In this document: piece after piece, positions 18,898 through 32,803 of the stretch
Layout: every line of letters begins with the position of its first letter
Numbering within the stretch: position 1 is the first letter of the stretch
Source: Pseudoxanthomonas jiangsuensis
GTDB taxonomy: Bacteria; Pseudomonadota; Gammaproteobacteria; Xanthomonadales; Xanthomonadaceae
Direction of reading: 5' to 3'
Length of the DNA: 64,000 nt
Assembly: GCF_010093185.1 (NCBI RefSeq)
Contig: NZ_PDWL01000005.1
Location: 1-64,000, forward strand
Position numbers and translations under genes: made by a program
The notes under the pieces: generated by a model
Database searches by the model: none
What the model saw: only the letters and a program-made list of their open reading frames with translations
Told to the model about the DNA's origin: nothing

Positions 18898-18983
18898 TGG
18901 TGGAGGGAGGTGGATTCGAACCACCGAAGGCGTAAGCCAGCAGATTTACAGTCTGCCCCCGTTGGCCGCTTGGGTATCCCTCC
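18898..18983 (-). tRNA. tRNA-Tyr (GTA anticodon)
   Basis: An 86-base class II cloverleaf on the minus strand with a long variable arm, acceptor GGAGGGA / TCCCTCC, anticodon loop CTGTAAA carrying GTA, and an encoded CCA end. It is the first gene after the promoter at 19032-19060. Confidence 0.97.
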
Positions 18984-19031
18984 GGATTTCCCCGCCGGCC
19001 AACAAAACCAACCGGGGTGAAACAGCCCTCT

Positions 19032-19060
19032 ATTCTGGCCATGCCCCGCCCGGATGTCAA
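19032..19060 (-). promoter_or_regulatory. promoter of the tRNA-tuf-secE-nusG unit
   Basis: On the minus strand a perfect -35 TTGACA (19055-19060) and a -10 CAGAAT (19032-19037) are 17 bases apart. A GC-rich stretch (GAGGGC) follows close downstream, the discriminator type expected for stringently controlled stable-RNA promoters. It lies about 48 bases before tRNA-Tyr. Confidence 0.75.
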
Positions 19061-19084
19061 CGCTCGGGACGAGGAATTTTCCGG

Positions 19085-20176
19085 TCAGACGTTGAAGCGG
19101 AAATGCAGCACGTCGCCTTCCTGGACCCGGTATTCCTTGCCCTCCAGGCGCATGCGCCCGGCCTCGCGCGCGCCGGCCTCGCCCCGGTACTTGATGAAGT
19201 CGTCGAAGGCGATGGTCTCGGCGCGGATGAAGCCCTTCTCGAAGTCGGTGTGGATCACCGCGGCGGCCTGCGGCGCGGTGGCCCCGGCCTTGACGGTCCA
19301 GGCCCGGACTTCCTTGACCCCGGCGGTGAAGTAGGTCTGCAGGCCCAGCAGCTTGTAGGCAGCACGGATGACCCGGTTCAGGCCGGGCTCGGCCAGGCCC
19401 AGGTCGGCCAGGAAGGCGTCGCGGTCGGCGTCGTCCAGCTGCGACAGCTCTTCCTCGATCGCGGCCGAGACCGGCACCACCTCGGCGCCCTCGGTCGCGG
19501 CGCGGGCGCGCACGGCCTCCAGGTGCGGGTTGTTCTCGAAGCCATCCTCGAGCACGTTGGCGATGTACATCACCGGCTTGAGGGTCAGCAGGAACAGGTC
19601 GCGGACCAGCGCCTTCTCCTCCTCATCCAGGCCGGCCTGGCGCCCGGCCCTGCCCTCGGCCAGCGCGGCCTGCAGCTTGGCCAGCACCGGCTTGCGGGCC
19701 ACGGCTTCCTTGTCGCCGCCCTTGGCCGCGCGCTCGGCGCGGTTGAGGGCCTTCTCGACGCTGTCCAGGTCGGCCAGGGCCAGCTCGGTGTCGATGGTCT
19801 CGATGTCGGAGATCGGATCGACCTTGCCGGCGACGTGGATGATGTCGCCGTGCTCGAAGCAGCGGACCACGTGCGTGATCGCATCGACCTCGCGGATGTG
19901 GGCCAGGAACTTGTTGCCCAGGCCCTCGCCGCTGGCGGCGCCGGCGACCAGGCCGGCGATGTCGACGAACTCGACCGCGGTCGGCACCACCTTCTGCGGG
20001 TTGATGATCTCGGCCAGCTGGTTCAGCCGCAGGTCCGGGACCGGGACCACGCCCACGTTCGGCTCGATCGTGCAGAACGGGAAGTTGGCCGCGGCAATAC
20101 CCGCCTTGGTCAGCGCGTTGAACAGGGTCGACTTGCCGACGTTGGGCAGGCCGACGATGCCGCATTTGATGCCCAT
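19085..20176 (-). CDS. ychF: redox-responsive P-loop ATPase YchF (Obg family)
   Basis: Ribosome-associated P-loop protein of the Obg family that prefers ATP over GTP and affects stress responses. The 363-residue product has the P loop GLPNVGKS at residues 9-16, the YIANVLEDG segment at the G4 position (NxxE instead of NKxD, the basis for ATP preference in this family), a coiled-coil insertion and a C-terminal TGS domain. It is downstream of pth on the same strand, the usual pth-ychF arrangement, 77 bases apart. Confidence 0.96.
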   Translation of the reverse strand: MGIKCGIVGLPNVGKSTLFNALTKAGIAAANFPFCTIEPNVGVVPVPDLRLNQLAEIINPQKVVPTAVEFVDIAGLVAGAASGEGLGNKFLAHIREVDAITHVVRCFEHGDIIHVAGKVDPISDIETIDTELALADLDSVEKALNRAERAAKGGDKEAVARKPVLAKLQAALAEGRAGRQAGLDEEEKALVRDLFLLTLKPVMYIANVLEDGFENNPHLEAVRARAATEGAEVVPVSAAIEEELSQLDDADRDAFLADLGLAEPGLNRVIRAAYKLLGLQTYFTAGVKEVRAWTVKAGATAPQAAAVIHTDFEKGFIRAETIAFDDFIKYRGEAGAREAGRMRLEGKEYRVQEGDVLHFRFNV

Positions 20177-20253
20177 GGTGTGTCCGGGACTTCCGATGGT
20201 GGGGAGATTGTGGGGTGGGCTCCGGCGGCGCCGGAAACCACTCCACAGCCGCC

Positions 20254-20835
20254 TCAGGGTTTGCCGGTGTGCAGGCGCTTCATCGCCTCGTTGAAATCGC
20301 CGGCCACCGCCAGCGGCAGCACGCCGATGGCGTCGTCGATGGCGCGGTCGATCAGCACCTGGTCGTCCTTGCCGGCGCGCCCCAACACCCAGCCGGTGAC
20401 CCGGTCCTTGTGCCCCGGATGGCCGATGCCGATCCGCAACCGGTGGAACTTGCCGTGGCCCAGGTGCGCGATGGTGTCGCGCAGGCCGTTCTGGCCGCCA
20501 TGGCCGCCGTCGAACTTCAGCCGCGCCGCGCCCGGGGCCAGGTCCAGCTCGTCGTGGACCAGCAAGGCTTCTTCGGGGGCGATCTTCCAGTAGCGCAAGG
20601 CGGCGGCCACCGACTTGCCCGACAGGTTCATGAAGGTCGCCGGCTTGAGCAGCCAGAGCGTGCGGCCGGCGATGTCGACCTTGGCGGTCTCGCCGAACAG
20701 CTTCGACTCCAGGCCGAAACGGGCACCGGACTGCGCGGCCAGGGCATCGACCAAACGAAACCCGGCGTTGTGCCGGGTGTTGGCGTGCTCGGGACCGGGG
20801 TTGCCCAGCCCGACGATGAGGCGCAGTTCGGCCAT
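20254..20835 (-). CDS. pth: peptidyl-tRNA hydrolase
   Basis: Hydrolyses peptidyl-tRNA released by drop-off, recycling tRNA. The 193-residue product starts [14 protein letters not shown]; Asn12 and His22 of the catalytic site are present, and the [11 protein letters not shown] and [11 protein letters not shown] motifs follow. Length is normal. It lies between rplY and ychF on the same strand, 54 bases downstream of rplY, and is probably co-transcribed with them. Confidence 0.97.
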   Translation of the reverse strand: MAELRLIVGLGNPGPEHANTRHNAGFRLVDALAAQSGARFGLESKLFGETAKVDIAGRTLWLLKPATFMNLSGKSVAAALRYWKIAPEEALLVHDELDLAPGAARLKFDGGHGGQNGLRDTIAHLGHGKFHRLRIGIGHPGHKDRVTGWVLGRAGKDDQVLIDRAIDDAIGVLPLAVAGDFNEAMKRLHTGKP

Positions 20836-20889
20836 CGCGGCAGACGCGGCACGGGTCCCGCCCGGCGGACCGGGCGGGACCGCGGCGGC

Positions 20890-21507
20890 TTACTTCTTCT
20901 CTTCGCCTTCGGCGGCCGGCTCTTCCTCGCCGCGGGCGTGCTTGGCCACGACCACCGCCACGTCGTGGTCGGCGCCCAGCTTCAGCTCCGGGATCTCCAC
21001 GCCGGCCGGCAGCTTCAGCGCCGACAGGTGGACCACCGCGCCCACGGCCAGGTCGGCCAAGTCGACCTCGATGGCTTCCGGCAGGTCCTTCGGCAAGCAG
21101 GCCACGGTCACTTCGGTCAGCTCGTGCATGATGACCACGCCGCCGGTCTTGCCGGCCGGCGACTTCTCGGCGTTGACGAAGTGCAGCGGCACGGCCGCGC
21201 GCAGGACTTCGTTCTCGCTCACGCGCTGGAAGTCCAGGTGCAGGATCTGCTGCTTGTACGGGTGGCGCTGCAGGTCACGCAGCAGCACCTTCTGCACGTC
21301 GCCGTTGAGGCTCAGGTCCAGGATCGAGGAGTAGAACCACTCGTTCTGCTGGGCCAGCCACAGCGGCTCGTGGTCGAGCTGGATGTTGACCGGCTTCAGG
21401 TCGCCACCGTAGACGATGGCCGGCACCTTGCCTTCGCGACGCAGGCGGCGGCTCGCACCCTTGCCCTCGTCCTCGCGACGTTCGACGTTGATCACATGAG
21501 TTGCCAT
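20890..21507 (-). CDS. rplY: 50S ribosomal protein L25 (general stress protein Ctc type)
   Basis: 5S rRNA-binding ribosomal protein of the long (CTC/TL5) form, about 205 residues, with the N-terminal L25 domain and the C-terminal beta domain (from about residue 95). The ATG at 21505-21507 ([13 protein letters not shown]) is chosen because the family begins there; a GTG three codons upstream (21514-21516) is an equally open alternative. The C-terminus is a Glu/Lys-rich tail. It sits between prs and pth, as commonly seen in proteobacteria. Confidence 0.95.
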   Translation of the reverse strand: MATHVINVERREDEGKGASRRLRREGKVPAIVYGGDLKPVNIQLDHEPLWLAQQNEWFYSSILDLSLNGDVQKVLLRDLQRHPYKQQILHLDFQRVSENEVLRAAVPLHFVNAEKSPAGKTGGVVIMHELTEVTVACLPKDLPEAIEVDLADLAVGAVVHLSALKLPAGVEIPELKLGADHDVAVVVAKHARGEEEPAAEGEEKK

Positions 21508-21586
21508 TTTCTTCACTACCTAGGTTGATGGACCGCCTTGCGGCGGCTTTGGGGCGGCTCCTCCGCGACCAGAGGAGCCGGGAAAA

Positions 21587-22546
21587 CTAGTCCACGTACA
21601 GCGAACTGACCGACTCGCCGAAGGCGATCCGGCGGATGGTCTCGGCCAGCAGCTCGGCCACGCTGACCTGGCGGATGCGGCTGCAGGCGCGCGCGGCCGG
21701 CGACAGCGGGATGGTGTCGGTCACCACCAGCTCGTCCAGCTGCGAGCCGGTGATGTTGTCGACCGCCGGGCCGGACAGCACCGGGTGGGTGCAGTAGGCG
21801 GCGACCTTGGTCGCGCCCTGGGCCTTCAGCGCGGCGGCGGCGGCGCACAGGGTGCCGGCGGTGTCGACGATGTCGTCCACCAGCACGCAGGTCTTGCCGG
21901 ACACGTCGCCGATGATGTTCATCACCGTCGACACGTTCGCGCGCGGGCGGCGCTTGTCGATGATCGCCAGGTCGGCGTCGTCCAGGCGCTTGGCCACCGC
22001 GCGGGCGCGGACCACGCCGCCCACGTCCGGCGAGACCACGATCAAGTTCTCGGTGCCGTAGGCGCGCCAGATGTCGGCCAGCAGCAAGGGCGAGGCGTAG
22101 ACGTTGTCGACCGGGATGTCGAAGAAGCCCTGGATCTGGTCGGCGTGCAGGTCCACGGTCAGGACCCGGTCGGTGCCCACCGCGGTGAACATCTTGGCCG
22201 CGACCTTGGCGGTGATCGGCACCCGCGAGGAGCGCAGGCGGCGGTCCTGGCGCGAGTAGCCGAAATACGGCACCACCGCGGTCACCGAGGCGGCGCTGGC
22301 GCGCTTGAGCGCGTCGATCAGCACCAGCAGCTCCATCAGGTTCTCCGCGCTCGGCGCGCAGGTCGGCTGGATCACGAACACTTCCTGGCGGCGCACGTTC
22401 TCCTCGATCTCGACCTGGACCTCGCCGTCGGAGAAGGTGGAGACCAGCGCCTTGCCCTGGCGCACGCCCAGCTCGCGGCAGATGCTGTCGGCCAGCGGCT
22501 TGTTGGCATTGCCGGTGAAGACGAGCAGGTTGCGATCTTCTTGCAT
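21587..22546 (-). CDS. prs: ribose-phosphate pyrophosphokinase
   Basis: Makes PRPP from ribose 5-phosphate and ATP for nucleotide, histidine, tryptophan and NAD synthesis. The ATG at 22544-22546 gives 319 residues starting [19 protein letters not shown]; an ATG three codons earlier is possible. The catalytic flexible loop ([11 protein letters not shown]), the [12 protein letters not shown] segment and the PRPP-binding [12 protein letters not shown] motif are all present. It follows tRNA-Gln and is upstream of rplY in the same orientation. Confidence 0.96.
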   Translation of the reverse strand: MQEDRNLLVFTGNANKPLADSICRELGVRQGKALVSTFSDGEVQVEIEENVRRQEVFVIQPTCAPSAENLMELLVLIDALKRASAASVTAVVPYFGYSRQDRRLRSSRVPITAKVAAKMFTAVGTDRVLTVDLHADQIQGFFDIPVDNVYASPLLLADIWRAYGTENLIVVSPDVGGVVRARAVAKRLDDADLAIIDKRRPRANVSTVMNIIGDVSGKTCVLVDDIVDTAGTLCAAAAALKAQGATKVAAYCTHPVLSGPAVDNITGSQLDELVVTDTIPLSPAARACSRIRQVSVAELLAETIRRIAFGESVSSLYVD

Positions 22547-22676
22547 CTTCTTCATCCCGGCGGCGGCTCGGATCAGGTGTGGGCGGAGGTGGCGCGACGT
22601 TCGCCGCGATCCTTCGCGGCCTTTCATTTGAATCCCCGCGCATGGACGTGCGGGCTGTTGCGAGGGACTCGCGTAT

Positions 22677-22753
22677 TGGCAGGGGCGGCAGGATTCGAAC
22701 CTGCGGATGCCGGGATCAAAACCCGGTGCCTTGGACCTCTTGGCGACGCCCCT
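22677..22753 (-). tRNA. tRNA-Gln (TTG anticodon)
   Basis: A complete 77-base cloverleaf on the minus strand, with acceptor AGGGGCG / CGCCCCT, discriminator G, anticodon loop TTTTGAT carrying TTG, T-arm GGTTCGAATCC and an encoded CCA end. It lies between ispE and prs, a placement conserved in gammaproteobacteria. Confidence 0.96.
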
Positions 22754-22786
22754 GTGTACTGCAGCCGCACGGGTCCGCGACCGCGG

Positions 22787-23641
22787 TCACGGACCCGCCA
22801 GGGCGGCCCGCAACGGCGATCGCGCCACGCCGGCCGCGACCCAGGCGCGCAGCCCGCGCGGCAACCGCGCCAGTGCGGCATCCGCACCGGCGCGATCGGC
22901 GAACTCGACGAAGCATCCGCCACCGGACCCGGTCAGGCGTGGCTGGCCGACCTGCGCCAGCGCGTCGAAGGCGGCCTCCACGGCCGGCTCGAGGCGGCGC
23001 AGGACCGGCTCGAACGCATTGTCGAGCACCGTTCCCGCAACGAAGTCGGCCATTTTCGCGGGTGCGGCATTTCGCGTCAAATCCGGGGCCCGGAACAGCC
23101 CGGCGGTGGGCACGTGGACCCCGGGGTCGACCAGCAGATACCAGGCCGGGGGCAGGTCCAGCGGCTGCAGCCGCTCTCCCACTCCCTCGGCCCAGGCCGT
23201 GCGGCCGCGGACGAAGACCGGCACGTCCGCCCCCAGGCTCAGGCCCAGCGCGGCCAGGCGGTCCTCGCCTAGATCCAGCCCCCAGAGCCGGTCGAGCGCG
23301 CACAGCACGGTCGCCGCATCGGACGAACCACCACCGAAGCCGCCGCCGGCCGGGATACGCTTTTCGACGATGATGTCTGCGCCTTGGGCGAACTTGGCTT
23401 CCTGTTGCAGCAATTTTGCCGCGCGAACGGCGAGATCGTCGGCGGCCGCGACCCCGGGCAGGGACTCGCCCTGGCGCTCGATCCGCCCGTCGGCACGCGG
23501 TCGCAGCCGGATCGTGTCGCCCCAGTCCAGCAGCCGGAACACGGTCTGCAGCTCGTGGTAGCCGTCGTCGCGGCGGCCGGTGATGCGCAGGAACAGGTTC
23601 AGCTTGGCCGGGGCCGGCCAGGCGCTCCAGCCACCGCTCAC
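22787..23641 (-). CDS. ispE: 4-diphosphocytidyl-2-C-methyl-D-erythritol kinase
   Basis: GHMP-family kinase of the MEP isoprenoid pathway. The GTG at 23639-23641 overlaps the lolB stop (GTGA) and gives 284 residues, the usual length; the much longer open frame upstream is antisense or off-frame sequence of lolB. The N-terminal [17 protein letters not shown] segment, the glycine-rich ATP loop [14 protein letters not shown] and the C-terminal [12 protein letters not shown] motif are all visible. Likely co-translated with lolB. Confidence 0.95.
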   Translation of the reverse strand: MSGGWSAWPAPAKLNLFLRITGRRDDGYHELQTVFRLLDWGDTIRLRPRADGRIERQGESLPGVAAADDLAVRAAKLLQQEAKFAQGADIIVEKRIPAGGGFGGGSSDAATVLCALDRLWGLDLGEDRLAALGLSLGADVPVFVRGRTAWAEGVGERLQPLDLPPAWYLLVDPGVHVPTAGLFRAPDLTRNAAPAKMADFVAGTVLDNAFEPVLRRLEPAVEAAFDALAQVGQPRLTGSGGGCFVEFADRAGADAALARLPRGLRAWVAAGVARSPLRAALAGP

Positions 23642-24267
23642 GGCACGGCCTGCCAGCCGTCCAGCACCAGCCGGACCCGGGCCTGGCCGCGCTGCGCCTG
23701 CAACCGGCGCGGCATCTCGGGAAAGCCGCCGGCCGCCGGCTGCCATTCCTGGTAGTCGATGGTCCAGCCGTCGGCCTCGATCCGGCGCAGGCGGCCGTCC
23801 TCGCCCCAGGCGACGCGGTCGCCAGGCGCGGCCAGGCCGCGCACCCACCCGCCGAGCGCGGCGACCGGGATCTCCCAGCCGGTGGCTTCGCGCAGCAGAA
23901 GGTCGGCGTCGAAGCCTTCGCGGGCGCCGCCTTCCAGCCCCTCCAGGCGCACGCGGCCGCCGGCCTCGCCGATCAGCTGCCAGCTCTGGCGGGTGACCGG
24001 CGCGGCGAGCGAGACCCGGTAGCCCTGCCCCGCCTGGACCCAGTCCAGGCGTCCGCTGCCGCCCTTGTCGCCCTGGCTGATCGCCACCCGGCCCTGCAGC
24101 GACCAGGACGAGATGGCGGCCAGCGCCTCGGCCCGCTGCCGCTGCGCCGCCTCCGCCTGCGCCGCCGGTACCGCCTCCGGGGCCGGAACCCGCGGCCCGA
24201 CCGTCGCGCACGAGGCCAGCGCCAGCGCGGCCAGCACGGCGGCCGCGCTTCGCCACGCGCGGCTCAC
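23638..24267 (-). CDS. lolB: outer membrane lipoprotein localisation protein LolB
   Basis: Outer-membrane acceptor that receives lipoproteins from LolA and inserts them. The start is a GTG (24265-24267) overlapping the stop of the upstream TPR gene; the 209-residue product has a lipoprotein signal peptide with lipobox LASC (Cys20). The body has the [18 protein letters not shown] start of the LolB beta-barrel. The TPR-lolB-ispE arrangement with 4-base overlaps on both sides argues for translational coupling. Confidence 0.93.
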   Translation of the reverse strand: MSRAWRSAAAVLAALALASCATVGPRVPAPEAVPAAQAEAAQRQRAEALAAISSWSLQGRVAISQGDKGGSGRLDWVQAGQGYRVSLAAPVTRQSWQLIGEAGGRVRLEGLEGGAREGFDADLLLREATGWEIPVAALGGWVRGLAAPGDRVAWGEDGRLRRIEADGWTIDYQEWQPAAGGFPEMPRRLQAQRGQARVRLVLDGWQAVP

Positions 24268-26003
24268 GGCGTCGACTCCGGCTGCGGCAGGCCGAAGCGC
24301 TCCAGCGCGCGGCGCAGGGCGCGGTTGTCGGGATCGAGCTTGCGCGCCTCGTCGAAATAGCGCTGCGCCTCCTCGTGCCGGCCCAGGGTCCACAGCACCT
24401 CGCCGACGTGCGCGGCCACTTCCGGGTCCTTCATCATTCCCCAGGCCCGGCGCAGCTCGACCAGCGCCTCCTCCTTGCGCCCCAGCCGGTACAGGACCCA
24501 GCCGTAGCTGTCGACGATGGCCGCATCGTCCGGCTCGGCGGCGCGGGCGCGGTCGATCAGCTCCAGCGCTTCCTGGTAGCGGGTGGTGCGGTCGGCCAGG
24601 GTGTAGCCGAGGGCGTTGAGCGCAGCGACGTTCTCCGGCTCGGACACCAGCAGCCGGCGCAGGTCGGCCTCGGCGCGGTCGATCCGGTCGCGGCGCTCCC
24701 AGGCCAGGCCGCGGGCGTAGAGCAGGGCCGCGTCGTCGGGATAGGCCGCCAGGCCGCGGCCGAGCGCGTCCAGCTCGGCCTCGTCGGCGCCGTCGCGCTG
24801 GCGCAGCTCGGCCTCCAGCAGGTAGGCGTCGCGGCGGGTGTCGTCCGGCGCGGAGGCGTCGTCCTGCAGGGCATGGGCCTCGGCATAGGCCTCGTCGCGG
24901 CGGCCGAGCTGGTGCAGGGCCACCGCGGTCCGGGTCCGCGCCTCGTTGCGCTGCGGTCCGCCCGGGACGCCGCGGTACCAGTCCACGGCCTCGGCCGGAC
25001 GCTCCAGGAACTCGGCCATGCGCCCGAGCAGCAGCCGCCGTCCCGGGTCCGGCCTGGTCGCATCGGCGGCCAGTTCGGCGTACAGCGCCGCCAGGGTGTC
25101 CTTGTCCTGGGCGCGGGCCAGCAGGGAGGCGCGCACGCCGTAGCTGGCGGTGTCCTGCGGCCCCAGCGCCATCACCCGCGCCGCTTCGCCGAAGTCGCGC
25201 AAGGATTCGTAGGCGATGACCAGCATCGTCCGCACTTCCGGGTCGTCGGCCGCGCGCGGCTCGGCCTGGCGCAGCATCGCCCGCGCCTCGTCGCTGCGCC
25301 CGGCCTGCTGCAGCTGGCCGGCGCGCAGCACCGCCACCCGCGGCTCGTCGGGGAAACGCCGGGCGAGCTGGTCGACGATCCGGCGCGCCAGCGCCTCGTC
25401 GTCCAGGCGCAGGGCCAGGCGGCCGAACTCCTGCCAGGCCGGCAGCTGTTCCGGGATCGCGCCGGAATCGACCAGCCCGCCGAGCACGCGCGCGATCCGC
25501 GCCGGGTCGCGGCCGCCGGTCAGGGCCATGAGCGCATAGCGCCAGCCGCGCGGATCGGGCGAGCGCAGCAGGTTTTCCAGTTCGCGCCGGGCCTTGGACA
25601 GCCGCCCCTGGCGCAGGTACAGGGTCGCGGTGGCCGCGCGCATGGCCTCCGATTCCGGCGCCCTTTGCCGCCACAGGCGCAGGGCCCGGGCGGTGGCGGG
25701 ATCGTCGTTGGCCAGCAGGGCGATCCGGGTCGCGCGCTCGGCCAGGGCGGCATCGTCGTCGGCCGCCTGCGCCGCCTGCAGGTACCAGCGCGCGGCCTGC
25801 TCGAGCTGGCCGGCCTGGTAGGCGAATTCCCCCGCCAGCAACGGGGTCAGGGTGTCGTGGCGGGGGGCGGCCGCCAGCGGCGGCGCGGCCAGCGCCGCGA
25901 CCAGTGCGGCGGCCAGCAAAGGCCCGGCCGCGAACGGGCGGAGGAGGCCGGAGGCGCGGCGGGAAACCCCCGGCGCACCGATGGAAAGCTTCGATACGGG
26001 CAT
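24264..26003 (-). CDS. periplasmic TPR-repeat protein
   Basis: A 579-residue protein with a signal peptide (about residues 1-46) followed by tetratricopeptide repeats through most of its length, clearest at the C-terminus (from about residue 440). The start is the ATG at 26001-26003; the open frame further upstream is antisense to hemA and prfA and is not coding. It is the first gene of a unit with lolB and ispE, and diverges from hemA with a 66-base gap. TPR proteins at this place are widespread in proteobacteria, but no precise function is established; a role in envelope assembly is only inference from lolB. Confidence 0.9.
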   Translation of the reverse strand: MPVSKLSIGAPGVSRRASGLLRPFAAGPLLAAALVAALAAPPLAAAPRHDTLTPLLAGEFAYQAGQLEQAARWYLQAAQAADDDAALAERATRIALLANDDPATARALRLWRQRAPESEAMRAATATLYLRQGRLSKARRELENLLRSPDPRGWRYALMALTGGRDPARIARVLGGLVDSGAIPEQLPAWQEFGRLALRLDDEALARRIVDQLARRFPDEPRVAVLRAGQLQQAGRSDEARAMLRQAEPRAADDPEVRTMLVIAYESLRDFGEAARVMALGPQDTASYGVRASLLARAQDKDTLAALYAELAADATRPDPGRRLLLGRMAEFLERPAEAVDWYRGVPGGPQRNEARTRTAVALHQLGRRDEAYAEAHALQDDASAPDDTRRDAYLLEAELRQRDGADEAELDALGRGLAAYPDDAALLYARGLAWERRDRIDRAEADLRRLLVSEPENVAALNALGYTLADRTTRYQEALELIDRARAAEPDDAAIVDSYGWVLYRLGRKEEALVELRRAWGMMKDPEVAAHVGEVLWTLGRHEEAQRYFDEARKLDPDNRALRRALERFGLPQPESTP

Positions 26004-26069
26004 TGGCACCGACCGGGCCGTAAAATGGCGGCCCAAAGACAGCCAGCAGATTAGCGCAAGCACCTGAAC

Positions 26070-27354
26070 ATGACGCTGTGGCTCCTCGGCCTGAACCACC
26101 AGACCGCGCCGGTCGACCTGCGCGAACGGGTGGCCTTTGCCGGCGATGCGCTGGCCGCCGCGCTGGGTTCCCTGCGCGGGCTGCCCGACGTGGCCGAAGC
26201 CGCCCTGCTGTCGACCTGCAACCGCACCGAGGTCTACGTGGTCGGCGGCGACGACCAGGCCCTGGCCGGCTGGCTGGACGGCCATGCGCCCGGCCTGTCC
26301 GGCTACCTGTACCGGCACCGCGACGCCGAGGCGGTGCGGCACCTGTTCCGGGTCGCCACCGGCCTGGACTCGATGGTCCTGGGCGAGCCGCAGATCCTGG
26401 GCCAGGTCAAGGAAGCCTGGTCGCTGGCGCGCCAGCACGGCGCCCTCGGCGGGCGCCTGGACCGGCTGTTCCAGCAGACCTTCGCGGTGGCCAAGCGCGC
26501 CCGCACCGACACCCGGATCGGGGTCAACCCGGTCTCGGTGGCGTCCACGGCGGTACGCCTGGCCCAGGACTCCTTCGCCCACCTGCCCGACTCGACCGTG
26601 CTGCTGGTCGGCGCCGGCGAGACCATCGAACTGGCCGCCCGCCACCTCACCAAGACCGGCGTGGGCCGGCTGCTGGTCGCCAACCGCACCCTCGCCCATG
26701 CCCAGGACCTGGCCGGCCGCCACGGCGGCTACGCCCTGCCGCTGTCCGAACTGGACCGCCACCTGGCCGAGGCCGACGTGGTGTTCTCGGCCACCGCCGC
26801 GCGCGAGCCGGTGCTGCGCCAGGCCCAGGTCGAGGCCGCGCTGGCCGCGCGCCGGCGCAAACCCGTCCTGCTGTTCGACCTGGCGGTGCCGCGCGACATC
26901 GAGGCCGGCGTGGCCGGGCTGGCCGATGCCTATCTCTACACCGTCGACGACCTCGAGCGCGCGGTCGAGGACAACCGCCGCGGCCGCCACGAGGCCGCCG
27001 AGGCGGCCGAGGCGATCATCGACCTGCAGGTCGCCCGCTACATGGAGACCCTGCGGGCCGGCAGCCGCCAGGAAACCCTCAAGCGCCTGCGCGCCCTGGG
27101 CGACGACACCCGCGACGAGGTCCTGGCCCGCGCCCGCCAGCAGCTGTCCGCCGGACGCGACCCGGACGAGGTCCTGCAGTTCCTCGCCCACACCCTGACC
27201 AACCGCCTGCTGCACCCGCCGACCGCGGCCCTGCGCGAGGCCGCGCTCAGCGGCGACGCCGAACTGGCGCGCGCGGCCGAGCGCCTGTTCCCGGCCCGCG
27301 CCCCGTACAACCACGGCGCCGGCCATCCCCCACTCCAGCTCCCGCAAGGAACCG

Positions 27355-27383
<29 letters not shown>
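26070..27383 (+). CDS. hemA: glutamyl-tRNA reductase
   Basis: NADPH-dependent first enzyme of the C5 tetrapyrrole pathway, reducing glutamyl-tRNA to glutamate-1-semialdehyde. The 437-residue product has the [10 protein letters not shown] motif with catalytic Cys50, the NADPH-binding [17 protein letters not shown] segment around residues 180-200, and the C-terminal dimerisation domain. Its end overlaps the start of prfA by 29 bases, so the two are co-transcribed and likely coupled, the usual hemA-prfA order. Confidence 0.97.
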
Positions 27384-28437
<1,054 letters not shown>

Positions 28438-28465
28438 GGCCGGTCCCGCCCGGCCGGTATAGGCT

Positions 28466-28990
28466 ATGCCCATGACCGCCGAACGCGACTTCATCCCCCT
28501 GCAGCTGTGCGTGCTGACCGTCTCGGACACCCGCACCGCCGAGAACGACACCTCCGGCGACTGGCTGGCCGGAGCGCTGGTCGCCGCCGGCCACCGCCTG
28601 CACGCCCGCGACCTGCTGCCCGACGACCGCTACCGCCTGCGCGCCATCGTCTCGCAATGGATCGCCGATCCCGCCGTGGACGGCATCTTGGTCACCGGCG
28701 GCACCGGCTTCACCGGCCGCGACTCCACCCCAGAGGCCCTGCTGCCGCTGCTGGACAAGCAGATGCCCGGCTTCGGCGAACTGTTCCGTGCCGTCAGCGT
28801 CGAGGAGATCGGCACCTCCTCGCTGCAGTCGCGCGCCTTCGCCGGGATCGCCAACGCCACCTTCCTGTTCGCCCTGCCCGGCTCCACCTCCGCCTGCAGG
28901 ACCGCGTGGGAGAAGATCGTCGTCCACCAGCTCGACGCCCGCACCCGGCCCTGCAACCTGGCCACCCTGCGGCCGCGCCTGCGCGAATAG
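28466..28990 (+). CDS. moaB: molybdenum cofactor biosynthesis protein B (MoaB/Mog family)
   Basis: The 174-residue product belongs to the MoaB/Mog family, which binds or adenylylates molybdopterin. The family motifs LTVSDTRT near the N-terminus, [20 protein letters not shown] in the middle and [18 protein letters not shown] near the C-terminus are present. The ATG two codons later (28472) is an alternative start. It ends 8 bases before ppk2, so the two are probably co-transcribed although they have no obvious functional link. No other molybdenum-cofactor gene is in this window. Confidence 0.92.
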   Translation: MPMTAERDFIPLQLCVLTVSDTRTAENDTSGDWLAGALVAAGHRLHARDLLPDDRYRLRAIVSQWIADPAVDGILVTGGTGFTGRDSTPEALLPLLDKQMPGFGELFRAVSVEEIGTSSLQSRAFAGIANATFLFALPGSTSACRTAWEKIVVHQLDARTRPCNLATLRPRLRE

Positions 28991-28998
28991 GGACCGCC

Positions 28999-29817
28999 AT
29001 GGGCAGCAAGTCCGGTAAGTCGAATAAGGCCGACGGCGCCGGCGGACGCCTGCGCAAATCCGGCTACAAGGATCTGCTGGCGCCGCTGCAGCTGGAACTG
29101 GTGCAGATGGCCGAATGGCTGCAGGCCAGCGGCCGCCGCCTGGTGGTGCTGTTCGAAGGCCGCGACACCGCCGGCAAGGGCGGCGCGATCAAGGCCATCT
29201 CCGAGCACCTCAACCCGCGCCAATGCCGGGTCGTGGCCCTGCCGAAACCGGGCGGGCGCGAGTCCAGCCAGTGGTACTTCCAGCGCTACGCGGCCCACCT
29301 GCCGGCCGCCGGCGAAATGACCCTGTTTGACCGCAGCTGGTACAACCGCGCCGGCGTGGAGCGGGTGATGGGCTACTGCACCCCGGCCCAGTGCGAGGCC
29401 TTCCTGAAGCAGGCGCCGGTGTTCGAGCGGCAGCTGGTCGAGGACGGCATCCTGCTGTTCAAGTACTGGCTGTGCGTGGACCAGGCGCAGCAGGAGCAGC
29501 GCTTCGCCGAGCGCTGCGAGGATCCGCTCAAGGGCTGGAAGCTCTCGCCGGTAGACCTGCAGGCGCGGCAGCTGTACGCCGAATACACCCGCGCCCGCGA
29601 AGCGATGCTGGCCGCCACCCACACCGCGCATGCGCCGTGGACCCTGGTCGACTTCAACGACCAGCGCCGCGGCCGCCTGACCCTGATCCGCGACCTGCTC
29701 GACCGCCTGCCGGACAAGCCGGTGGCCGAGCGCAGGCCGGTGCTGGAGCCGCTGCCGGGCAAGCTGCGGCGCGAACGCTACGGGGTGCTGGCGCCGATCG
29801 CGCCGTTCCAGGGCTGA
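28999..29817 (+). CDS. ppk2: polyphosphate kinase 2
   Basis: PPK2-family enzyme that transfers phosphate between polyphosphate and nucleotides. The start ATG at 28999 gives 272 residues. The Walker A-like [11 protein letters not shown] motif, the Walker B-like [18 protein letters not shown] segment and the C-terminal [15 protein letters not shown] segment define the single-domain family. Whether it prefers ADP, GDP or AMP cannot be told from sequence reading. It ends 13 bases from the convergent thioredoxin-like gene. Confidence 0.94.
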   Translation: MGSKSGKSNKADGAGGRLRKSGYKDLLAPLQLELVQMAEWLQASGRRLVVLFEGRDTAGKGGAIKAISEHLNPRQCRVVALPKPGGRESSQWYFQRYAAHLPAAGEMTLFDRSWYNRAGVERVMGYCTPAQCEAFLKQAPVFERQLVEDGILLFKYWLCVDQAQQEQRFAERCEDPLKGWKLSPVDLQARQLYAEYTRAREAMLAATHTAHAPWTLVDFNDQRRGRLTLIRDLLDRLPDKPVAERRPVLEPLPGKLRRERYGVLAPIAPFQG

Positions 29818-29830
29818 GGAGGCCGCGCGC

Positions 29831-30409
29831 TCATCCGGCCTCGCCGCCGGCGGCGGCGATCTCCGCCTCGATGTCCTGCGCGCTCACCGGACCCAGGAAA
29901 TGGTGGGCGACCTTGCCGTCCGGCGCGATCAGGTAGGTGGTCGGCAACCCGCGCGGGGTGGCGAAATCCTGCGGCGGCGACAGCGGATCGACCACCACCA
30001 CCGGATAGGACACCGGATGCTCGGCCAGGAACGCCTTCATCTCCTCGGCGCTGATGTCCTCGTAGGCCAGGCCGACCACTTCCACCTGCTCGCGCATGGT
30101 GTGCAGGGCCGACAGTTCCGGCATCTCCTTCAGGCACGGCCCGCACCAGGTCGCCCAGAAGTTCACCACCACCCAGCGGCCGCGGTGGGCCGCCAGGTCG
30201 TAGAGGCTGCCGTCGATCGCGGCGGCGGCCAGGCGCGGCACCTCGGCGGTGCGCTCGACCACGGCCGGAACGGCGGCCTCGGCCGGCTCCGGATCCAGGG
30301 CCGGCGGCGGCAGCTCGGCGGTGGGCACGGGCGCGACCGGCGCAGGGGCTTGCTCCCGGCAGCCGCAGAGCAGCGCCAGCAGGCACAGGGACAGGACGGG
30401 GATGCGCAT
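29831..30409 (-). CDS. TlpA-family thioredoxin-like lipoprotein
   Basis: A 192-residue periplasmic-facing redox protein. The N-terminus is a lipoprotein signal with Cys17 in the lipobox (LLCGC), followed by a Pro/Ala-rich linker to about residue 55 and a thioredoxin fold carrying WCGPC (Cys89, Cys92) and the cis-proline segment GLPTTYLI. Members reduce disulfides for cytochrome c maturation or other periplasmic targets; the substrate here is unknown. It lies 2 bases downstream of the YihY gene on the same strand. Confidence 0.93.
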   Translation of the reverse strand: MRIPVLSLCLLALLCGCREQAPAPVAPVPTAELPPPALDPEPAEAAVPAVVERTAEVPRLAAAAIDGSLYDLAAHRGRWVVVNFWATWCGPCLKEMPELSALHTMREQVEVVGLAYEDISAEEMKAFLAEHPVSYPVVVVDPLSPPQDFATPRGLPTTYLIAPDGKVAHHFLGPVSAQDIEAEIAAAGGEAG

Positions 30410-30411
30410 GC

Positions 30412-32382
<1,971 letters not shown>

Positions 32383-32383
<1 letters not shown>

Positions 32384-32718
32384 TGGCCGCGCCCGCTTCC
32401 CGCCGCGTGCTCGGCATCGCCCTGCTGGCGCTGGCCGCGCTGTACACGGCCTGGTTCCACGACGACCGCCATGCCGCCGCCGCTTTGCTGGTGTTCGCGT
32501 TGCCGCCGCTGGTGCTGGCGGTGCCGGCCTGGCGCGGCGGGCGCCGGTCCGCGTTCTGGGCGGGCGTGGCCGCGCTGTTCTGGTTCAGCCACGGGGTGAT
32601 GACCGCTTGGGCGCATCCGCAGGAAGCACTGTTCGCGTGGACGGAGATCGTCCTGGCGCTGGCGGTGATCGGTGCCTCGAGCTGGTCCGGACTGCAGGCG
32701 CGCTTCGGCCGGCGCTGA
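32383..32718 (+). CDS. DUF2069 family membrane protein
   Basis: A 111-residue, very hydrophobic protein with about four transmembrane segments and little else. The pattern of short loops and the FWFSHGVMTAWAHP segment match the DUF2069 family, whose function is unknown. It starts at the wrbA stop codon, implying coupled translation. Confidence 0.87.
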
Positions 32719-32803
32719 GCGGCGGTCGCACGCGCTTTGCGTCGATAATGGCCGCACCTCCGCTTCGCAGGCCGCGCCAGGCGCGCCTTACCAGGACAAG
32801 GAC

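Noticed and set aside
22547..22643. Longer Prs N-terminus
   Set aside because: Residues before [10 protein letters not shown] are not part of the family and would cover the leader between tRNA-Gln and prs.
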